A DNA stretch of 64,000 bases from Alkalicoccus luteus (GTDB lineage Bacteria > Bacillota > Bacilli > Bacillales > Salisediminibacteriaceae). Under the pieces are notes generated by a model. It made no database searches. It was not told the origin of the DNA and saw only the letters and a list, made by a program, of their open reading frames with translations. The stretch is from the NCBI GenBank assembly GCA_052061695.1, contig JBPZEY010000006.1; one strand, written 5' to 3'. Made by a program: the position numbers and the translations under genes. How positions within the stretch are numbered: position 1 is the first letter of the stretch; every line of letters starts with the position of its first letter. Shown in pieces: positions 42,233 to 51,631 of this stretch.

Positions 42233-43780
42233 TCAGTGAGCACCGGCCCCTTGAGCCTTTGCTGCCGGCTGGTGATAAAATCCGCGGTTAACCGCATTTA
42301 AAAATGCTTTCACTGCCGCTTCCAGAACGTCCTGTGACGATCCTCTTCCGCTGTATTCCGTTCCGTTTACAGTGACTTTAACATTAGACTGAGCGAGTGC
42401 ATCTCGTCCGCTTCCAACCGAGCTCAGCTGGAAATCAGTGATATGGACATCTTCTTCAATCATTTGATCGAGCGTGTTGAACAACGCCTCTACGGCACCC
42501 TGACCGTCTGCTTGATGTTCAATATCTGAACCATCAGGTTTTTCAAGCTTTACAGTTGCAGTTGGGATCCCGTCATCACTATAAGAGACTTGGAAGTGAT
42601 TCAGCTCATATTTCTTCACATCGATCGTTTTCGTTTGAACGTCTGTGAGAATGGTAAACAGATCATCATCCGTCACTTCTTTCTTTGTGTCGGTAAGCTT
42701 TTTGAACTCGGTGAAGGCTTCGAGCACCTTCTCATCTGATAAGTCATAGCCAAGCTGCTTCAGTTTATCTTTGAATGCATGCTTGCCGGAATGTTTGCCC
42801 ATTACGAGAGAATTGGATGTGACGCCGACCATTTCCGGTGTAATAATTTCGTACGTCTGAGCGTGCTTCAGAACACCGTCCTGATGGATCCCGGATTCAT
42901 GGGCAAAGGCATTCTGCCCGACGACTGCTTTGTTACGAGGCACATGCATGCCGGTCAGCTTGCTGACGAGATCACTCGTGCGCTTAATTTCCTTAAGCGT
43001 CAGCCCGGTTTCAGCCGGGTAGAAATCCTGTCTGATTTTCAGCGCGACTGCAAGCTCTTCAAGAGCGGCATTTCCTGCTCGTTCTCCGATGCCGTTAATT
43101 GTACCTTCAACTTGACCGGCGCCGTTCTCGACTGCAGCGATGGAGTTTGCAAGTGCCATACCGAGATCGTCATGACAGTGCGCAGATAAAATTGCCTTAT
43201 CGATATTAGGCACGTTCTCATGCATGTAGCGGAACATGTTGCCGTACTCAAGCGGCGTCGTGTACCCTACAGTATCCGGAAGGTTGATGACGGTCGCTCC
43301 GGCATCAATCACCTTTTCGATAATTTCAGCGAGGAAGGCTAAGTCCGAACGGGAAGCATCCTCTGCTGACCATTCGACTTTAGGAAACCGTTCTCTCGCA
43401 TAGGAGACCATCTCAACTGCTTTCTCAATAACTTCTTCCGGAGTTTTTTTCAGCTTGTATGTCATGTGAATAGGGGAGGTGGCAATAAAGACATGCAGCC
43501 TTGGATCGGCCCCGTCTTTTAATGCTTCCCATGCTGTATCAATATCTGATTTAACAGCTCTTGCCAGCCCGGTAACGGAAACGTTGCGAATCGTATTGGC
43601 GATTTCACGGACACTCTCAAAGTCACCCTGTGAAGAAGCGGGAAAGCCGGCTTCCATCACATCGACCCCAAGGCGTTCAAGCTGCTTGGCAATCTCCAGC
43701 TTTTCCAGCCTGTTGAGGTTGACTCCGGGCGACTGTTCGCCGTCCCGGAGTGTTGTATCAAATATATTAACGCGTGCCAT
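42233..43780 (-). CDS. leuA: 2-isopropylmalate synthase
   Basis: Condenses acetyl-CoA with 2-ketoisovalerate, the committed step to leucine. The catalytic barrel (about 1-290) has FDTTLRDGEQSPGVNL, NLPDTVGYTTP and HCHDDLGMALAN. The C-terminal regulatory LeuA domain (about 380-505) binds leucine for feedback inhibition. The ATG at 43780 overlaps the end of ilvC by 14 bases, and an AAGGAT ribosome site lies inside ilvC. 515 residues. Confidence 0.95.
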   Translation of the reverse strand: MARVNIFDTTLRDGEQSPGVNLNRLEKLEIAKQLERLGVDVMEAGFPASSQGDFESVREIANTIRNVSVTGLARAVKSDIDTAWEALKDGADPRLHVFIATSPIHMTYKLKKTPEEVIEKAVEMVSYARERFPKVEWSAEDASRSDLAFLAEIIEKVIDAGATVINLPDTVGYTTPLEYGNMFRYMHENVPNIDKAILSAHCHDDLGMALANSIAAVENGAGQVEGTINGIGERAGNAALEELAVALKIRQDFYPAETGLTLKEIKRTSDLVSKLTGMHVPRNKAVVGQNAFAHESGIHQDGVLKHAQTYEIITPEMVGVTSNSLVMGKHSGKHAFKDKLKQLGYDLSDEKVLEAFTEFKKLTDTKKEVTDDDLFTILTDVQTKTIDVKKYELNHFQVSYSDDGIPTATVKLEKPDGSDIEHQADGQGAVEALFNTLDQMIEEDVHITDFQLSSVGSGRDALAQSNVKVTVNGTEYSGRGSSQDVLEAAVKAFLNAVNRGFYHQPAAKAQGAGAH

Positions 43781-44795
43781 TCTGCACCACATCCTTCTTC
43801 TTTTGCCCCTGCTTTACAAAAGGCATGAGTTCGCGCAGCTTACGGCCTACCTCCTCGATCTCATGCTTGTTTTCGCGGGCATTGATAGCATTGAACTGCG
43901 GACGGTTAGCCTGGTTTTCGAGAATCCAGCCGTGAGCGAATGTGCCGTTCTGAATGTCGGAGAGAATGTCTTTCATCCGTGCTTTTGTATCTTCATCAAC
44001 TACTCGTGGTCCGGAAACAAAATCGCCCCACTGAGCAGTGTCAGAGATCGAATAGCGCATGCCTTCCAATCCGCCTTCATAAAGCAGATCCACGATCAGC
44101 TTCATTTCATGAAGACATTCGAAATAGGCAACTTCCGGCTGATAGCCAGCTTCTGTGAGCGTCTCGAAACCGGCCTTGATCAAGCTTGTTACGCCTCCGC
44201 AGAGAACAGCCTGCTCACCGAAGAGATCGGTCTCAGTTTCTTCCTGGAAGGACGTTTCGAGAATGCCGGCACGTCCGCCGCCGACTCCTTTTGCGTAAGC
44301 AAGCGCAAGATTTTCTGCCTGACCGGTAGCATCCTGGTAGATGCCGAAGAGAGCAGGAACGCCGGCTCCTTCTTCAAACGTACGGCGGACGAGATGTCCA
44401 GGTCCTTTTGGTGCTACGAGAAACACATCTACGTCTGAAGGAGGAACGATCTGGCTGAAGTGAATGTTAAAGCCGTGAGCAAAAACGAGCGCATTTCCTG
44501 CTTCCAGATTTGGTTCAATGTGCTCTTTGTAAATCGTCGGCTGATGCTCATCCGGAAGGGCTACCATCACGACATCGGCTTCTTTTACAGCCTCTGCCAC
44601 CGATTTCACTTCAACGCCGTCTTCTTCCGCTTTGTCCCATGACTTTCCTGGACGAAGCCCGACAACAACGTCAAATCCGCTTTCCTTCAGGTTAAGTGTA
44701 TGAGCGTGCCCCTGAGAGCCATACCCGATTACAGCGATTTTCTTTTCTTTTAGAACAGCCTCATCAATATTGTGGTTGTAAAGTACTTTTGTCAT
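43767..44795 (-). CDS. ilvC: ketol-acid reductoisomerase
   Basis: Converts acetolactate or acetohydroxybutyrate to the dihydroxy acids with Mg2+ and NADPH. Class I short form of 342 residues. The cofactor loop is VIGYGSQGHAHTLNLKESG. Metal and substrate residues are in FGEQAVLCGGVTSLIKAGFE and ECLHEMKLIVDLLYEGG. It sits 28 bases after ilvN, and its 3' end overlaps leuA. Confidence 0.96.
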   Translation of the reverse strand: MTKVLYNHNIDEAVLKEKKIAVIGYGSQGHAHTLNLKESGFDVVVGLRPGKSWDKAEEDGVEVKSVAEAVKEADVVMVALPDEHQPTIYKEHIEPNLEAGNALVFAHGFNIHFSQIVPPSDVDVFLVAPKGPGHLVRRTFEEGAGVPALFGIYQDATGQAENLALAYAKGVGGGRAGILETSFQEETETDLFGEQAVLCGGVTSLIKAGFETLTEAGYQPEVAYFECLHEMKLIVDLLYEGGLEGMRYSISDTAQWGDFVSGPRVVDEDTKARMKDILSDIQNGTFAHGWILENQANRPQFNAINARENKHEIEEVGRKLRELMPFVKQGQKKKDVVQNGTR

Positions 44796-44823
44796 GTTTC
44801 TTCATCCTCTCCATAAAGTTAAA

Positions 44824-45345
44824 TTATTTTAAAAGTGAAAACTGCGTCAGCTCTGACGCCTGCGGCTGCTGGCCGCGGGAGAAAGCCGTCAGACCGGTAC
44901 GGGCAATATCCTTAATGCCGTATGGTCTCAGCAGATCGATCAGTGCTTCGATCTTTTCCGGTTTGCCGGTAACCTGTACCGATAAGCTGTCTCTGCTGAT
45001 GTCAATGACATCAGCCCGGAAAGGTTCGATAATGCTTTGCACTTCACTTCTGACAGACGCATTGCTCACGATTTTAATCATTGCCAGTTCTCTTGCCACG
45101 ATCGCTTTTTCAGATAGGTCTGTTACTTTTAGTACATCAATTTGTTTATGAAGCTGTTTCGTCAGCTGTTCGAGCTTGCGATGATCTTCCACATCCACAA
45201 CGAACGTCATTTTCGAGATGCCGTCCTGCTCCGTCCGGCCGACAGATATACTCTCGATATTAAACTGCCGTTTGTGCATGAGGCCGGTGACCCGGTTAAG
45301 AACGCCGCTGCGGTTTTGAACGACTAGCGTTACGATTCGTTTCAT
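44824..45345 (-). CDS. ilvN: acetolactate synthase, small regulatory subunit
   Basis: A 173-residue ACT-domain protein that confers valine feedback control on IlvB. The ACT core has LVVQNRSGVLNRVTGLMHKR and IESISVGRTE. The C-terminal half matches the ALS_ss_C domain. The ATG overlaps the ilvB stop by 4 bases, ensuring coupled subunit synthesis. Confidence 0.95.
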   Translation of the reverse strand: MKRIVTLVVQNRSGVLNRVTGLMHKRQFNIESISVGRTEQDGISKMTFVVDVEDHRKLEQLTKQLHKQIDVLKVTDLSEKAIVARELAMIKIVSNASVRSEVQSIIEPFRADVIDISRDSLSVQVTGKPEKIEALIDLLRPYGIKDIARTGLTAFSRGQQPQASELTQFSLLK

Positions 45346-47063
45346 CTCGGTTTCACTCCTACCATGTCATTGATTCCTCTGCCTGGCGGCACCATAGGGA
45401 AGACGTTCTCCTGCTGGATAACCCTTGCGTCGATCAGCACCGGCTCATCGCTTTCCAGGAGCCCTTTAATGCTCGATTCAAATTCATCCCGGCTTTCAAT
45501 TTTCACCCCGCGGATGCTGTAGGCTTCCGCCAGCTTCACAAAATCCGGCTGACAGGCAACGAGAGACTCAGAGTAGCGTTCTTCGTAAAACTCTTCCTGC
45601 CACTGCCGAACCATGCCGAGCGCCTGATTGTTTAAAATAACGATTTTGACCGGCAGATGACGTTCCTGGAGAACGCTCAGTTCCTGAAGCGTCATTTGAA
45701 ATCCGCCGTCGCCGACGAGGGCGATAACCGTTTCGTCCGGTCTGGCGAGCTGACAGCCGATTGCAGCCGGGAATCCAAAGCCCATCGTACCCAGTCCTCC
45801 GGAAGTGACCCAGCGGTCCGGACGCTTAAATTGAAAGTACTGAGCTGCCCACATTTGATGCTGTCCTACGTCCGTCGTGACGATCGCATCGCCGTCGGTT
45901 GCTTCATAAATCTGTTTAACGGCCCATTGAGCAACCATTCCTTCAGGAGGATTATTGAACCAGAGAGGATTTTCACGCGTGCTTTCATGAAGCTCAGCCA
46001 GCCACGATTCATGAGCATCCGGTCCCTCTTTCATTTGACGCTTCCATTCTTTCAGTGCAGCACCTGCGTCCGACACGATCGGAATATGCGTGTGTACATT
46101 TTTACCAATTTCAGCAGGGTCAATGTCGATATGAGCGACGACGGCATTTTTGGCGAAGTGCTCCAAGTTTCCGGTCAGCCGGTCATCGAAGCGGGCACCG
46201 ACATTAATGAGAAGGTCACATTCTGTAATCGCCATGTTAGACGTATACGTGCCGTGCATGCCTGCCATTCCGAGAAACAGCTCGTGATTACCAGGGAATG
46301 CTCCAAGGCCGAGCAGGGTGGAGGTTACCGGGATCTGAAAGGATTCTGCTATATCCAGGAGTACTTCGGATCCTCCGCCATGCAGAACGCCGGCTCCAGT
46401 CAGGATTAAAGGCTTTTTCGCTTTCTGTACAGCATCGCACAGTTTTTTTATCTGCAGCGGATTCGGATGAATCGTCGGCTGATACCCGGGCAGATGAAAA
46501 GGGGATTCATCTGTATCAAAACAAGGGTTTGCCGAAATGTCTTTCGGAATATCGACGACGACAGGACCAGGTCTGCCGGTAGAAGCGATATGAAATGCTT
46601 CTTTAATGATTCGCGGGATCTCATATGCCGACTGCACTTGATAGTTGTGCTTTGTTATCGGCGTTGTTATTCCCATGATGTCCGCTTCCTGAAATGCGTC
46701 CGTTCCGGTTACCGTCGTTGCGACTTGCCCAGTCAGTACGACAAGCGGCAGAGAATCCATCATCGCATCGGCGATGCCTGTTACCAGGTTGGTTGCGCCA
46801 GGACCTGATGTGGCAAGAACGACACCCGGGCGTCGTGTTACGCGAGCATAGCCTTCTGCAGCATGGATGGCTCCTTGTTCGTGCCGGGTAAGAATATGCT
46901 CGAACTCGGCTTCCGAGCGGTACAGCGCATCGTAGATCGGGAGAACAGCGCCGCCTGGATAGCCGAAAATCGTATCTACATCCTGATTCACCAGTGATTC
47001 TATTAGAACGTCGGCCCCGGTTTTAACTGCCGGTCGTGCATCTGCTTTCGTTTCGACTTTCAT
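45342..47063 (-). CDS. ilvB: acetolactate synthase, large catalytic subunit
   Basis: Thiamine diphosphate enzyme that starts valine, leucine and isoleucine synthesis. HEQGAIHAAEGYAR holds the catalytic Glu, and the cofactor motif is VGDGGFQMTLQEL followed by ILNNQALGM. The FAD-binding middle domain is present. ATG 47063 follows GGGAGG by about 7 bases. The longer reading to 47249 runs through the T-box and is not coding. 573 residues. It is the first gene after the T-box leader. Confidence 0.95.
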   Translation of the reverse strand: MKVETKADARPAVKTGADVLIESLVNQDVDTIFGYPGGAVLPIYDALYRSEAEFEHILTRHEQGAIHAAEGYARVTRRPGVVLATSGPGATNLVTGIADAMMDSLPLVVLTGQVATTVTGTDAFQEADIMGITTPITKHNYQVQSAYEIPRIIKEAFHIASTGRPGPVVVDIPKDISANPCFDTDESPFHLPGYQPTIHPNPLQIKKLCDAVQKAKKPLILTGAGVLHGGGSEVLLDIAESFQIPVTSTLLGLGAFPGNHELFLGMAGMHGTYTSNMAITECDLLINVGARFDDRLTGNLEHFAKNAVVAHIDIDPAEIGKNVHTHIPIVSDAGAALKEWKRQMKEGPDAHESWLAELHESTRENPLWFNNPPEGMVAQWAVKQIYEATDGDAIVTTDVGQHQMWAAQYFQFKRPDRWVTSGGLGTMGFGFPAAIGCQLARPDETVIALVGDGGFQMTLQELSVLQERHLPVKIVILNNQALGMVRQWQEEFYEERYSESLVACQPDFVKLAEAYSIRGVKIESRDEFESSIKGLLESDEPVLIDARVIQQENVFPMVPPGRGINDMVGVKPR

Positions 47064-47087
47064 GTTTATAACCTCCCAGTCAGAATA

Positions 47088-47398
47088 AATAAAAAAAGCT
47101 TTTCTCCACACGCGCGCCGCTTCATAAATGAAGCGTGCTGCGGGGAGAAAAGCTTTGCTTTCACGGTACCACCCGGATTCCCGGCATCTTCGCAGATACC
47201 GGCTTACGGAGCAGATTCCTGCTCCAATTTGATAACGGGTGCGGGGCACCCGGCCCGGCCTATAAGCGTTTTACGCGTTCAGCAGGGCACTCCAGGATGA
47301 TGTCGTCTAAAGGAGCTGTTCCGGGCTTCCACCATCCCCGGATCTCTGTAACAGCTGTATCTTCAGCCTTTTTTCCTATCGGCGAGTTACGTGTATAG
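47088..47398 (-). promoter_or_regulatory. T-box riboswitch leader of ilvBNC-leuABCD
   Basis: On the minus strand the T-box core GGGTGGTACCGTG is at 47174-47162. Upstream is a stem I region with GGTGGAAGC (AG-rich loop) and a CUGGAG segment after the specifier. The sequence before it reads GAC-AUC-AUC, so the most likely specifier codon is AUC (Ile) at 47301-47299. Downstream, AAAGCTTTTCTCC and GGAGAAAAGCTTT form the terminator (47156-47088) followed by seven T. Uncharged tRNA should switch it to the antiterminator. It lies between ilvE and ilvB. Confidence 0.88.
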
Positions 47399-47403
47399 GT
47401 TTG

Positions 47404-48306
47404 TCAGGATACTGCGTCGGCCTTATCGGCATAGCATTTTACGCCGTCTGTTTGGGTGACTCTGCGAAACTCGGACAGCAGGTGGCCGGTAATATGACCA
47501 GGTCGTCCGTCGGCGATTTTGCGTCCATCCACATCGATAACGGCGATGACCTCAACAGCTGTACCAGTAAGAAAAACTTCATCGGCTGTGTACACATCAT
47601 GCCGCGTAAACGGCTTTTCTGCGATACTGTAGCCGAGTTCCTCAGCAAGCTCGATAATTGCGTTGCGGGTAATGCCTTCGAGAGCTCCGAGATAAACAGG
47701 CGGTGTTACAATAGATCCGTTTTTAACGATGAAAATGTTATCGGCAGAGCCCTCTGTTACGTAGCCTTCGTCGTTAAGCATCAGAGCTTCATCGACGCCA
47801 GCCTGGTTCGCTTCAAGCTTCACAAGAATGTTGTTCAAGTAGTTCAATGATTTAACCTGAGGACTTAAAACATCGGGACGGTTGCGGCGGGTAGCCACAG
47901 AACCCATCCGAAGCCCCCCCTTGTAAAGTTCTTCCGGAAAAAGAGCGAGTGCCTCAGCGATAACGATCACATTGGGCCGGCTGCAGCTGGCAGGATCGAG
48001 TCCAAGGTTTCCCGGACCGCGTGAGACAACAACACGGATATAAGCAGAATCAAGCTTATTTCGGCGGATTGTATCGACAATAATGGAGGACATTTCCTCC
48101 TTCGTGTATGGGATTGTCATCATGATGGACTGGGCCGAATCGTAAAGCCGGTCCAGATGCTCATCAAGCTTAAAGATGTTGCCGCTGTATGCACGAATTC
48201 CTTCGAAGACACCGTCTCCATAGAGAAATCCATGGTCAAACACCGAAACAACTGCCTCTTCTTTTTTCACGAGGCGGTCATTAAGATAAATCCACTGACT
48301 GCTCAT
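47404..48306 (-). CDS. ilvE: branched-chain amino acid aminotransferase
   Basis: A PLP-dependent class IV aminotransferase that makes valine, leucine and isoleucine from their keto acids. Family marks are GDGVFEGIRAY, the PLP-lysine segment SLNYLNNILVKLEAN and EGSADNIFIVKNG. ATG 48306 follows AAAGGAG by 8 bases; the GTG at 48315 is too close to it. 300 residues. It has its own SigA promoter and sits ahead of the T-box, so it may be expressed independently of the downstream genes. Confidence 0.94.
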   Translation of the reverse strand: MSSQWIYLNDRLVKKEEAVVSVFDHGFLYGDGVFEGIRAYSGNIFKLDEHLDRLYDSAQSIMMTIPYTKEEMSSIIVDTIRRNKLDSAYIRVVVSRGPGNLGLDPASCSRPNVIVIAEALALFPEELYKGGLRMGSVATRRNRPDVLSPQVKSLNYLNNILVKLEANQAGVDEALMLNDEGYVTEGSADNIFIVKNGSIVTPPVYLGALEGITRNAIIELAEELGYSIAEKPFTRHDVYTADEVFLTGTAVEVIAVIDVDGRKIADGRPGHITGHLLSEFRRVTQTDGVKCYADKADAVS

Positions 48307-48362
48307 ACCGTCCACTCCTTTCTGAATAGATTGAATATTTACGAAAGTTGATGATGAGCCTT

Positions 48363-48391
48363 ATCTTACGCCCCTTAACAGGCGTCGTCAA
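48363..48391 (-). promoter_or_regulatory. SigA-type promoter for ilvE
   Basis: On the minus strand TTGACG (48391-48386) and TAAGAT (48368-48363) are 17 bases apart, 57 bases before the start codon. Confidence 0.62.
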
Positions 48392-48584
48392 CAGCTATTT
48401 GTCAATAATTCTAACATTTCTAAACAATGCGACTACTAGTAATCGCTTACATGCTTGCTGTGTAGCGGTAAAGTACCTCTAAACACTTGTTTTGTAAATA
48501 TTTTTGAAGCGCTTACAAAAGCGTAGTAAGCGCGGTTACAGCATTTTCCTCCTCTATCCGGTACGATAGCAGGGAGGTGATCGC

Positions 48585-49256
48585 ATGAAGCAGATGGTAT
48601 CAAAATCGTTTCTGCTTAAAATGACAGCAGTCGCTGTGGCTGCTGGCGTACTTATTTATCTAAATAGGGAGTTCATACAGATTTCCCCTGAAGAAATTGA
48701 GCGATGGGTCAGTGAAGCTGGAGTGTGGGCACCGCTTGTGTTTGTGATTTTATATACAGTACGGCCGCTGATATTGTTTCCTGCCTCCATATTATCTCTT
48801 GCGGGAGGACTCAAATTTGGAGCGCTGTACGGTACGGCTCTTATTGTAGCGGGAGCCACAGCAGGTGCCGTGCTGTCATTCGTTGTAGCAAGAAGATTAG
48901 GAAAAAATATTGCGGGAAAAGAATGGAAAGGAAGAGGTGCAGAACTCCAGCGCCAGCTCGAACGAAACGGCTTTATTTATGTATTAATGATCCGGCTGAT
49001 TCCTATTTTTAATTTTGATATGATCAGCTATTTATGCGGAATATCAAAAGTAAAGCTGAGAGCGTTCTTCTTTGGCACATGGATTGGCATTATTCCTGGT
49101 GCGTTTGCTTATGCATTTTTAGGGGCAAGCGTCATGGAAGGGAACATTCAGCTGATTGCCGGGGCTGTCGCCGTTTTTATTGCAGTCAGTGCAATTCCAC
49201 TTTTCTTCCGTAATAAATTTGCTGGGAAAACAACCAAGGAGGCGGATGATTCATGA
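48585..49256 (+). CDS. TVP38/TMEM64 (DedA/VTT-superfamily) membrane protein
   Basis: A 223-residue membrane protein with about five helices. The VTT core is visible: PLILFPASILSLAGGLKFGALYGT, a re-entrant type segment, then the conserved RLIPIFNFDMISYLCGISKVKLRAFFFGTWIG region. Relatives are implicated in lipid or solute movement across the membrane; the substrate is unknown. GGGAGGTG precedes the ATG. Its stop overlaps the start of the following reductase gene (ATGA), so the pair is translationally coupled. Confidence 0.88.
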   Translation: MKQMVSKSFLLKMTAVAVAAGVLIYLNREFIQISPEEIERWVSEAGVWAPLVFVILYTVRPLILFPASILSLAGGLKFGALYGTALIVAGATAGAVLSFVVARRLGKNIAGKEWKGRGAELQRQLERNGFIYVLMIRLIPIFNFDMISYLCGISKVKLRAFFFGTWIGIIPGAFAYAFLGASVMEGNIQLIAGAVAVFIAVSAIPLFFRNKFAGKTTKEADDS

Positions 49257-50692
49257 AATATGATGTTATCGTGATCGGGGGCGGCTCCGGGGGATTAACG
49301 GTAGCTTCCGGCGCAGCGCGCTTCGGAGCTAAAACGGCGCTTGTAGAAAAAGAACCACAGCTTGGAGGCGACTGTCTTCACTACGGCTGTGTGCCATCGA
49401 AAGCTCTGATTGCAGCTTCGAGAGAGGTGCATGATGCAAGACAGGCTGCCGAGAGGTTTGGCATCTCTGTTTCGGGAAAGCCTGACTGGAAAAAGGTAAC
49501 TGCTTCTATTCAACAAGCTGTTGATAGTATTCAGGAGCACGACAGCCACGAACGCTTTCAACGGGAAGGGATCGATATTTTTACCGGGGAAGCTTCATTT
49601 GCCGGAAGAAACCGAATCGTTTTAAATGACGGAACATCCCTCGAGGCAGAGAAAATAGTGATTGCTACCGGCTCGTCTCCAGCTGTTCCGCCGATAGAAG
49701 GAATTGAGCAAATCCGCGTCCTCACAAATGAATCGGTTTTTTATACGAGTCAGTTTCCAGAGAAGGTGGTGATGGTAGGCGGCGGGCCGATCGGGCTGGA
49801 AATGGCGCAGGCGCTTTCCAGGCTCGGATCTGAAGTGACAGTGCTTGAAAACTCAGATCATCTGCTTATAAAGGAAGACCGTGAAATCGCGGATCGCGCA
49901 GCTGCCCAATTTCGTAAAGAACTGCGTATTTTGACAGGCACTAAAGCATCAAGAGTCTACCGGGATGGAGCTAAAACATTTGTAGAGACGGAGGGACGGC
50001 ACAGTGAAAGCATTGAAGCTGATGCCCTGTTTGTTGCAGCTGGAAGGAAACCAAACAGCGAAAGCCTGATGGTACAAAAAGCAGGTCTTTCACTCACGGA
50101 AGGCGGATCAGTAAAGGTAAACGACAAGCTACAAACAGAAGCTGCCAACATTTATGCCGTCGGTGACGTTAATGGACGTTTCCCATTTACCCACGGTGCA
50201 GGCGAGGAAGGAAAAATCGTAATTGCAAACGCGCTGTTCGGTTTAGGCAGAAAAATCAAGTATGATAACATGCCGTGGTGTTTCTATACCGATCCGGAAA
50301 TTTTTCATTTAGGATTAACAGAGGCGGAAGCGGCAGAACAAACTGGCGGAGACTATGAGGTTTACAGGGGGAGTAGCGCTGACAGAATGATCGCTGAAGG
50401 AGACAGTGATTCGTTCGTCAAAATGATCACGAAGCGCGACGGAACAATTCTCGGTGCTCACGCATTAGGACGCAATGCTTCTGACTGGATGCAGACAGTG
50501 GTATTGATGAAATCGAAGGGGCATCCATTGAAAGACCTCTCTTCCATTACCCATCCTTATCCGGCTAGAACAGAGATCGTAAAGCAAACGTCCGATGCCT
50601 GGTGGACGAAGAAGCTGTTTCAAAGTCCTCTGACAGGATTGTCGAAGAAAGCACTGCAGGCAAAACGATCATTCAAAACGAAACGTTCTTAA
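49253..50692 (+). CDS. pyridine nucleotide-disulfide oxidoreductase (mercuric reductase-like)
   Basis: A class I FAD/NAD(P) disulfide reductase of 479 residues. The FAD loop VIGGGSGGLTVASGAA is at the N-terminus. The redox-active pair is in GGDCLHYGCVPSKAL (Cys-x4-Cys). The NAD loop is VGGGPIGLEMAQAL, the second FAD motif is IYAVGDVNG, and the dimer-interface region has HPYPARTEI in place of the usual HAHPT. There is no HMA domain and no C-terminal Cys pair, so mercury reduction is unlikely. It is coupled to a TVP38 protein, a recurrent pairing of unknown purpose. Confidence 0.86.
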   Translation: MKYDVIVIGGGSGGLTVASGAARFGAKTALVEKEPQLGGDCLHYGCVPSKALIAASREVHDARQAAERFGISVSGKPDWKKVTASIQQAVDSIQEHDSHERFQREGIDIFTGEASFAGRNRIVLNDGTSLEAEKIVIATGSSPAVPPIEGIEQIRVLTNESVFYTSQFPEKVVMVGGGPIGLEMAQALSRLGSEVTVLENSDHLLIKEDREIADRAAAQFRKELRILTGTKASRVYRDGAKTFVETEGRHSESIEADALFVAAGRKPNSESLMVQKAGLSLTEGGSVKVNDKLQTEAANIYAVGDVNGRFPFTHGAGEEGKIVIANALFGLGRKIKYDNMPWCFYTDPEIFHLGLTEAEAAEQTGGDYEVYRGSSADRMIAEGDSDSFVKMITKRDGTILGAHALGRNASDWMQTVVLMKSKGHPLKDLSSITHPYPARTEIVKQTSDAWWTKKLFQSPLTGLSKKALQAKRSFKTKRS

Positions 50693-50712
50693 GGTGGCTC
50701 ACGTTTTCAAAG

Positions 50713-50744
50713 AAGCGGCTCTCCAACAGGAGGGCCGCTTTATT
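50713..50744 (+). terminator. terminator after the TVP38-reductase pair
   Basis: AAGCGGCTCTCC pairs with GGAGGGCCGCTT (one mismatch), followed by TATTTAT. Confidence 0.7.
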
Positions 50745-50818
50745 TATGGACAACGTTATTCTGTATATTATTCATTTCATTGAATTCAGTTAGGCGCGAG
50801 CGGCAGAAGCACCGGCGG

Positions 50819-51631
50819 TCAGCGGGTGAATCCAATAAAGGAATGCATGCGCCCGGTTTTACCATTATCTCTTCTGTGTGAAAAGAAAAGCTCTTCTGAG
50901 CAGGAGGTGCAGTAAGATGAAACGTGAATGTTTTCAGGAGGAATGCCTTCCTGAATCAGCAAAAGCCGATTGGCTTCTTTTAAATGCAGCTGATACGTGC
51001 CGTCTTCATTTTTTGTATACGGCTCAAAATCAGCCAGTACTTTGTGAAGCTCGTCAATGACCCGTTGGTCGACCTGATAGCAGCAGGAGCCGATGGAAGG
51101 TCCGACAGCAGCATAAATTTCTCCAGCCGGAACGTTTTCAAACTCTGTCCAGAGACGCACCATTTTTCCTCCTATGTTGCGCACCGTTCCCTTCCAGCCA
51201 GCATGCGCCGTGCCTGCAAGCTTATTGCCTTCGTGAATAAAATAAAGCGGAACACAGTCCGCGAACCCAAGTGAAAGCATGACGCCGGTTTCATCTGTAT
51301 AAAAGCCGTCGGTTCGCTTAATTGTGTCGTTATAATCAAGAGAACCGCTTCCGGCTAATGCCCGGGGCACTTTCACAATTTGGTCTTCGTGGGTTTGATC
51401 AGCAAAGACCCACTGTTCGAGCGACGTGTGAGCTTCTGAAGCAGTTTGATGCCGATTGGCAACCACTTGTTGTTTGTCGTCATGTGTATGCAGTCCAAGA
51501 TTGTTAGACGTGTAGTTTCCAGTGCTTACACCGCCCTGACGGGTGGTGAAGCCTGCTGTGAGATTGGGAATGTGCTGCATCCAACGGTCAAGCAGCAGTT
51601 GGTTCCCGTGTTGTACAAACGGTTCTGTCAT
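50819..51631 (-). CDS. pgeF: PgeF/YlmD-family laccase-domain protein
   Basis: A 270-residue multicopper-oxidase-like (DUF152) protein. Relatives act as peptidoglycan editing factors that prevent misincorporation of Ser, or as purine nucleoside phosphorylase-like enzymes. The metal and active-site motifs are GFTTRQGGVS, FADCVPLYF, TAHAGWKGTVRNIG and GPSIGSCCYQV. The C-terminal CTSCSEELFFSHRRDNGKTGR is typical. The start overlaps the preceding short gene by 4 bases. In many Bacillus genomes the homologue lies near sepF, but here it stands outside the division cluster. Confidence 0.88.
   Translation of the reverse strand: MTEPFVQHGNQLLLDRWMQHIPNLTAGFTTRQGGVSTGNYTSNNLGLHTHDDKQQVVANRHQTASEAHTSLEQWVFADQTHEDQIVKVPRALAGSGSLDYNDTIKRTDGFYTDETGVMLSLGFADCVPLYFIHEGNKLAGTAHAGWKGTVRNIGGKMVRLWTEFENVPAGEIYAAVGPSIGSCCYQVDQRVIDELHKVLADFEPYTKNEDGTYQLHLKEANRLLLIQEGIPPENIHVSSYCTSCSEELFFSHRRDNGKTGRMHSFIGFTR

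Noticed and set aside
47064..47249. N-terminal extension of ilvB by 62 codons
   Set aside because: The extension runs through the T-box terminator and antiterminator and has no membrane or domain match. The ATG at 47063 has a GGGAGG site.
48504..48517. cre-like TTGAAGCGCTTACA upstream of the TVP38 gene
   Set aside because: Only the right half fits the consensus. Two mismatches in the left half and no assigned promoter make it too weak to list.
49253..50692. Mercuric reductase identity for the disulfide oxidoreductase
   Set aside because: The N-terminal HMA domain and the C-terminal Cys pair needed for Hg(II) handling are absent, and no mer genes are nearby.
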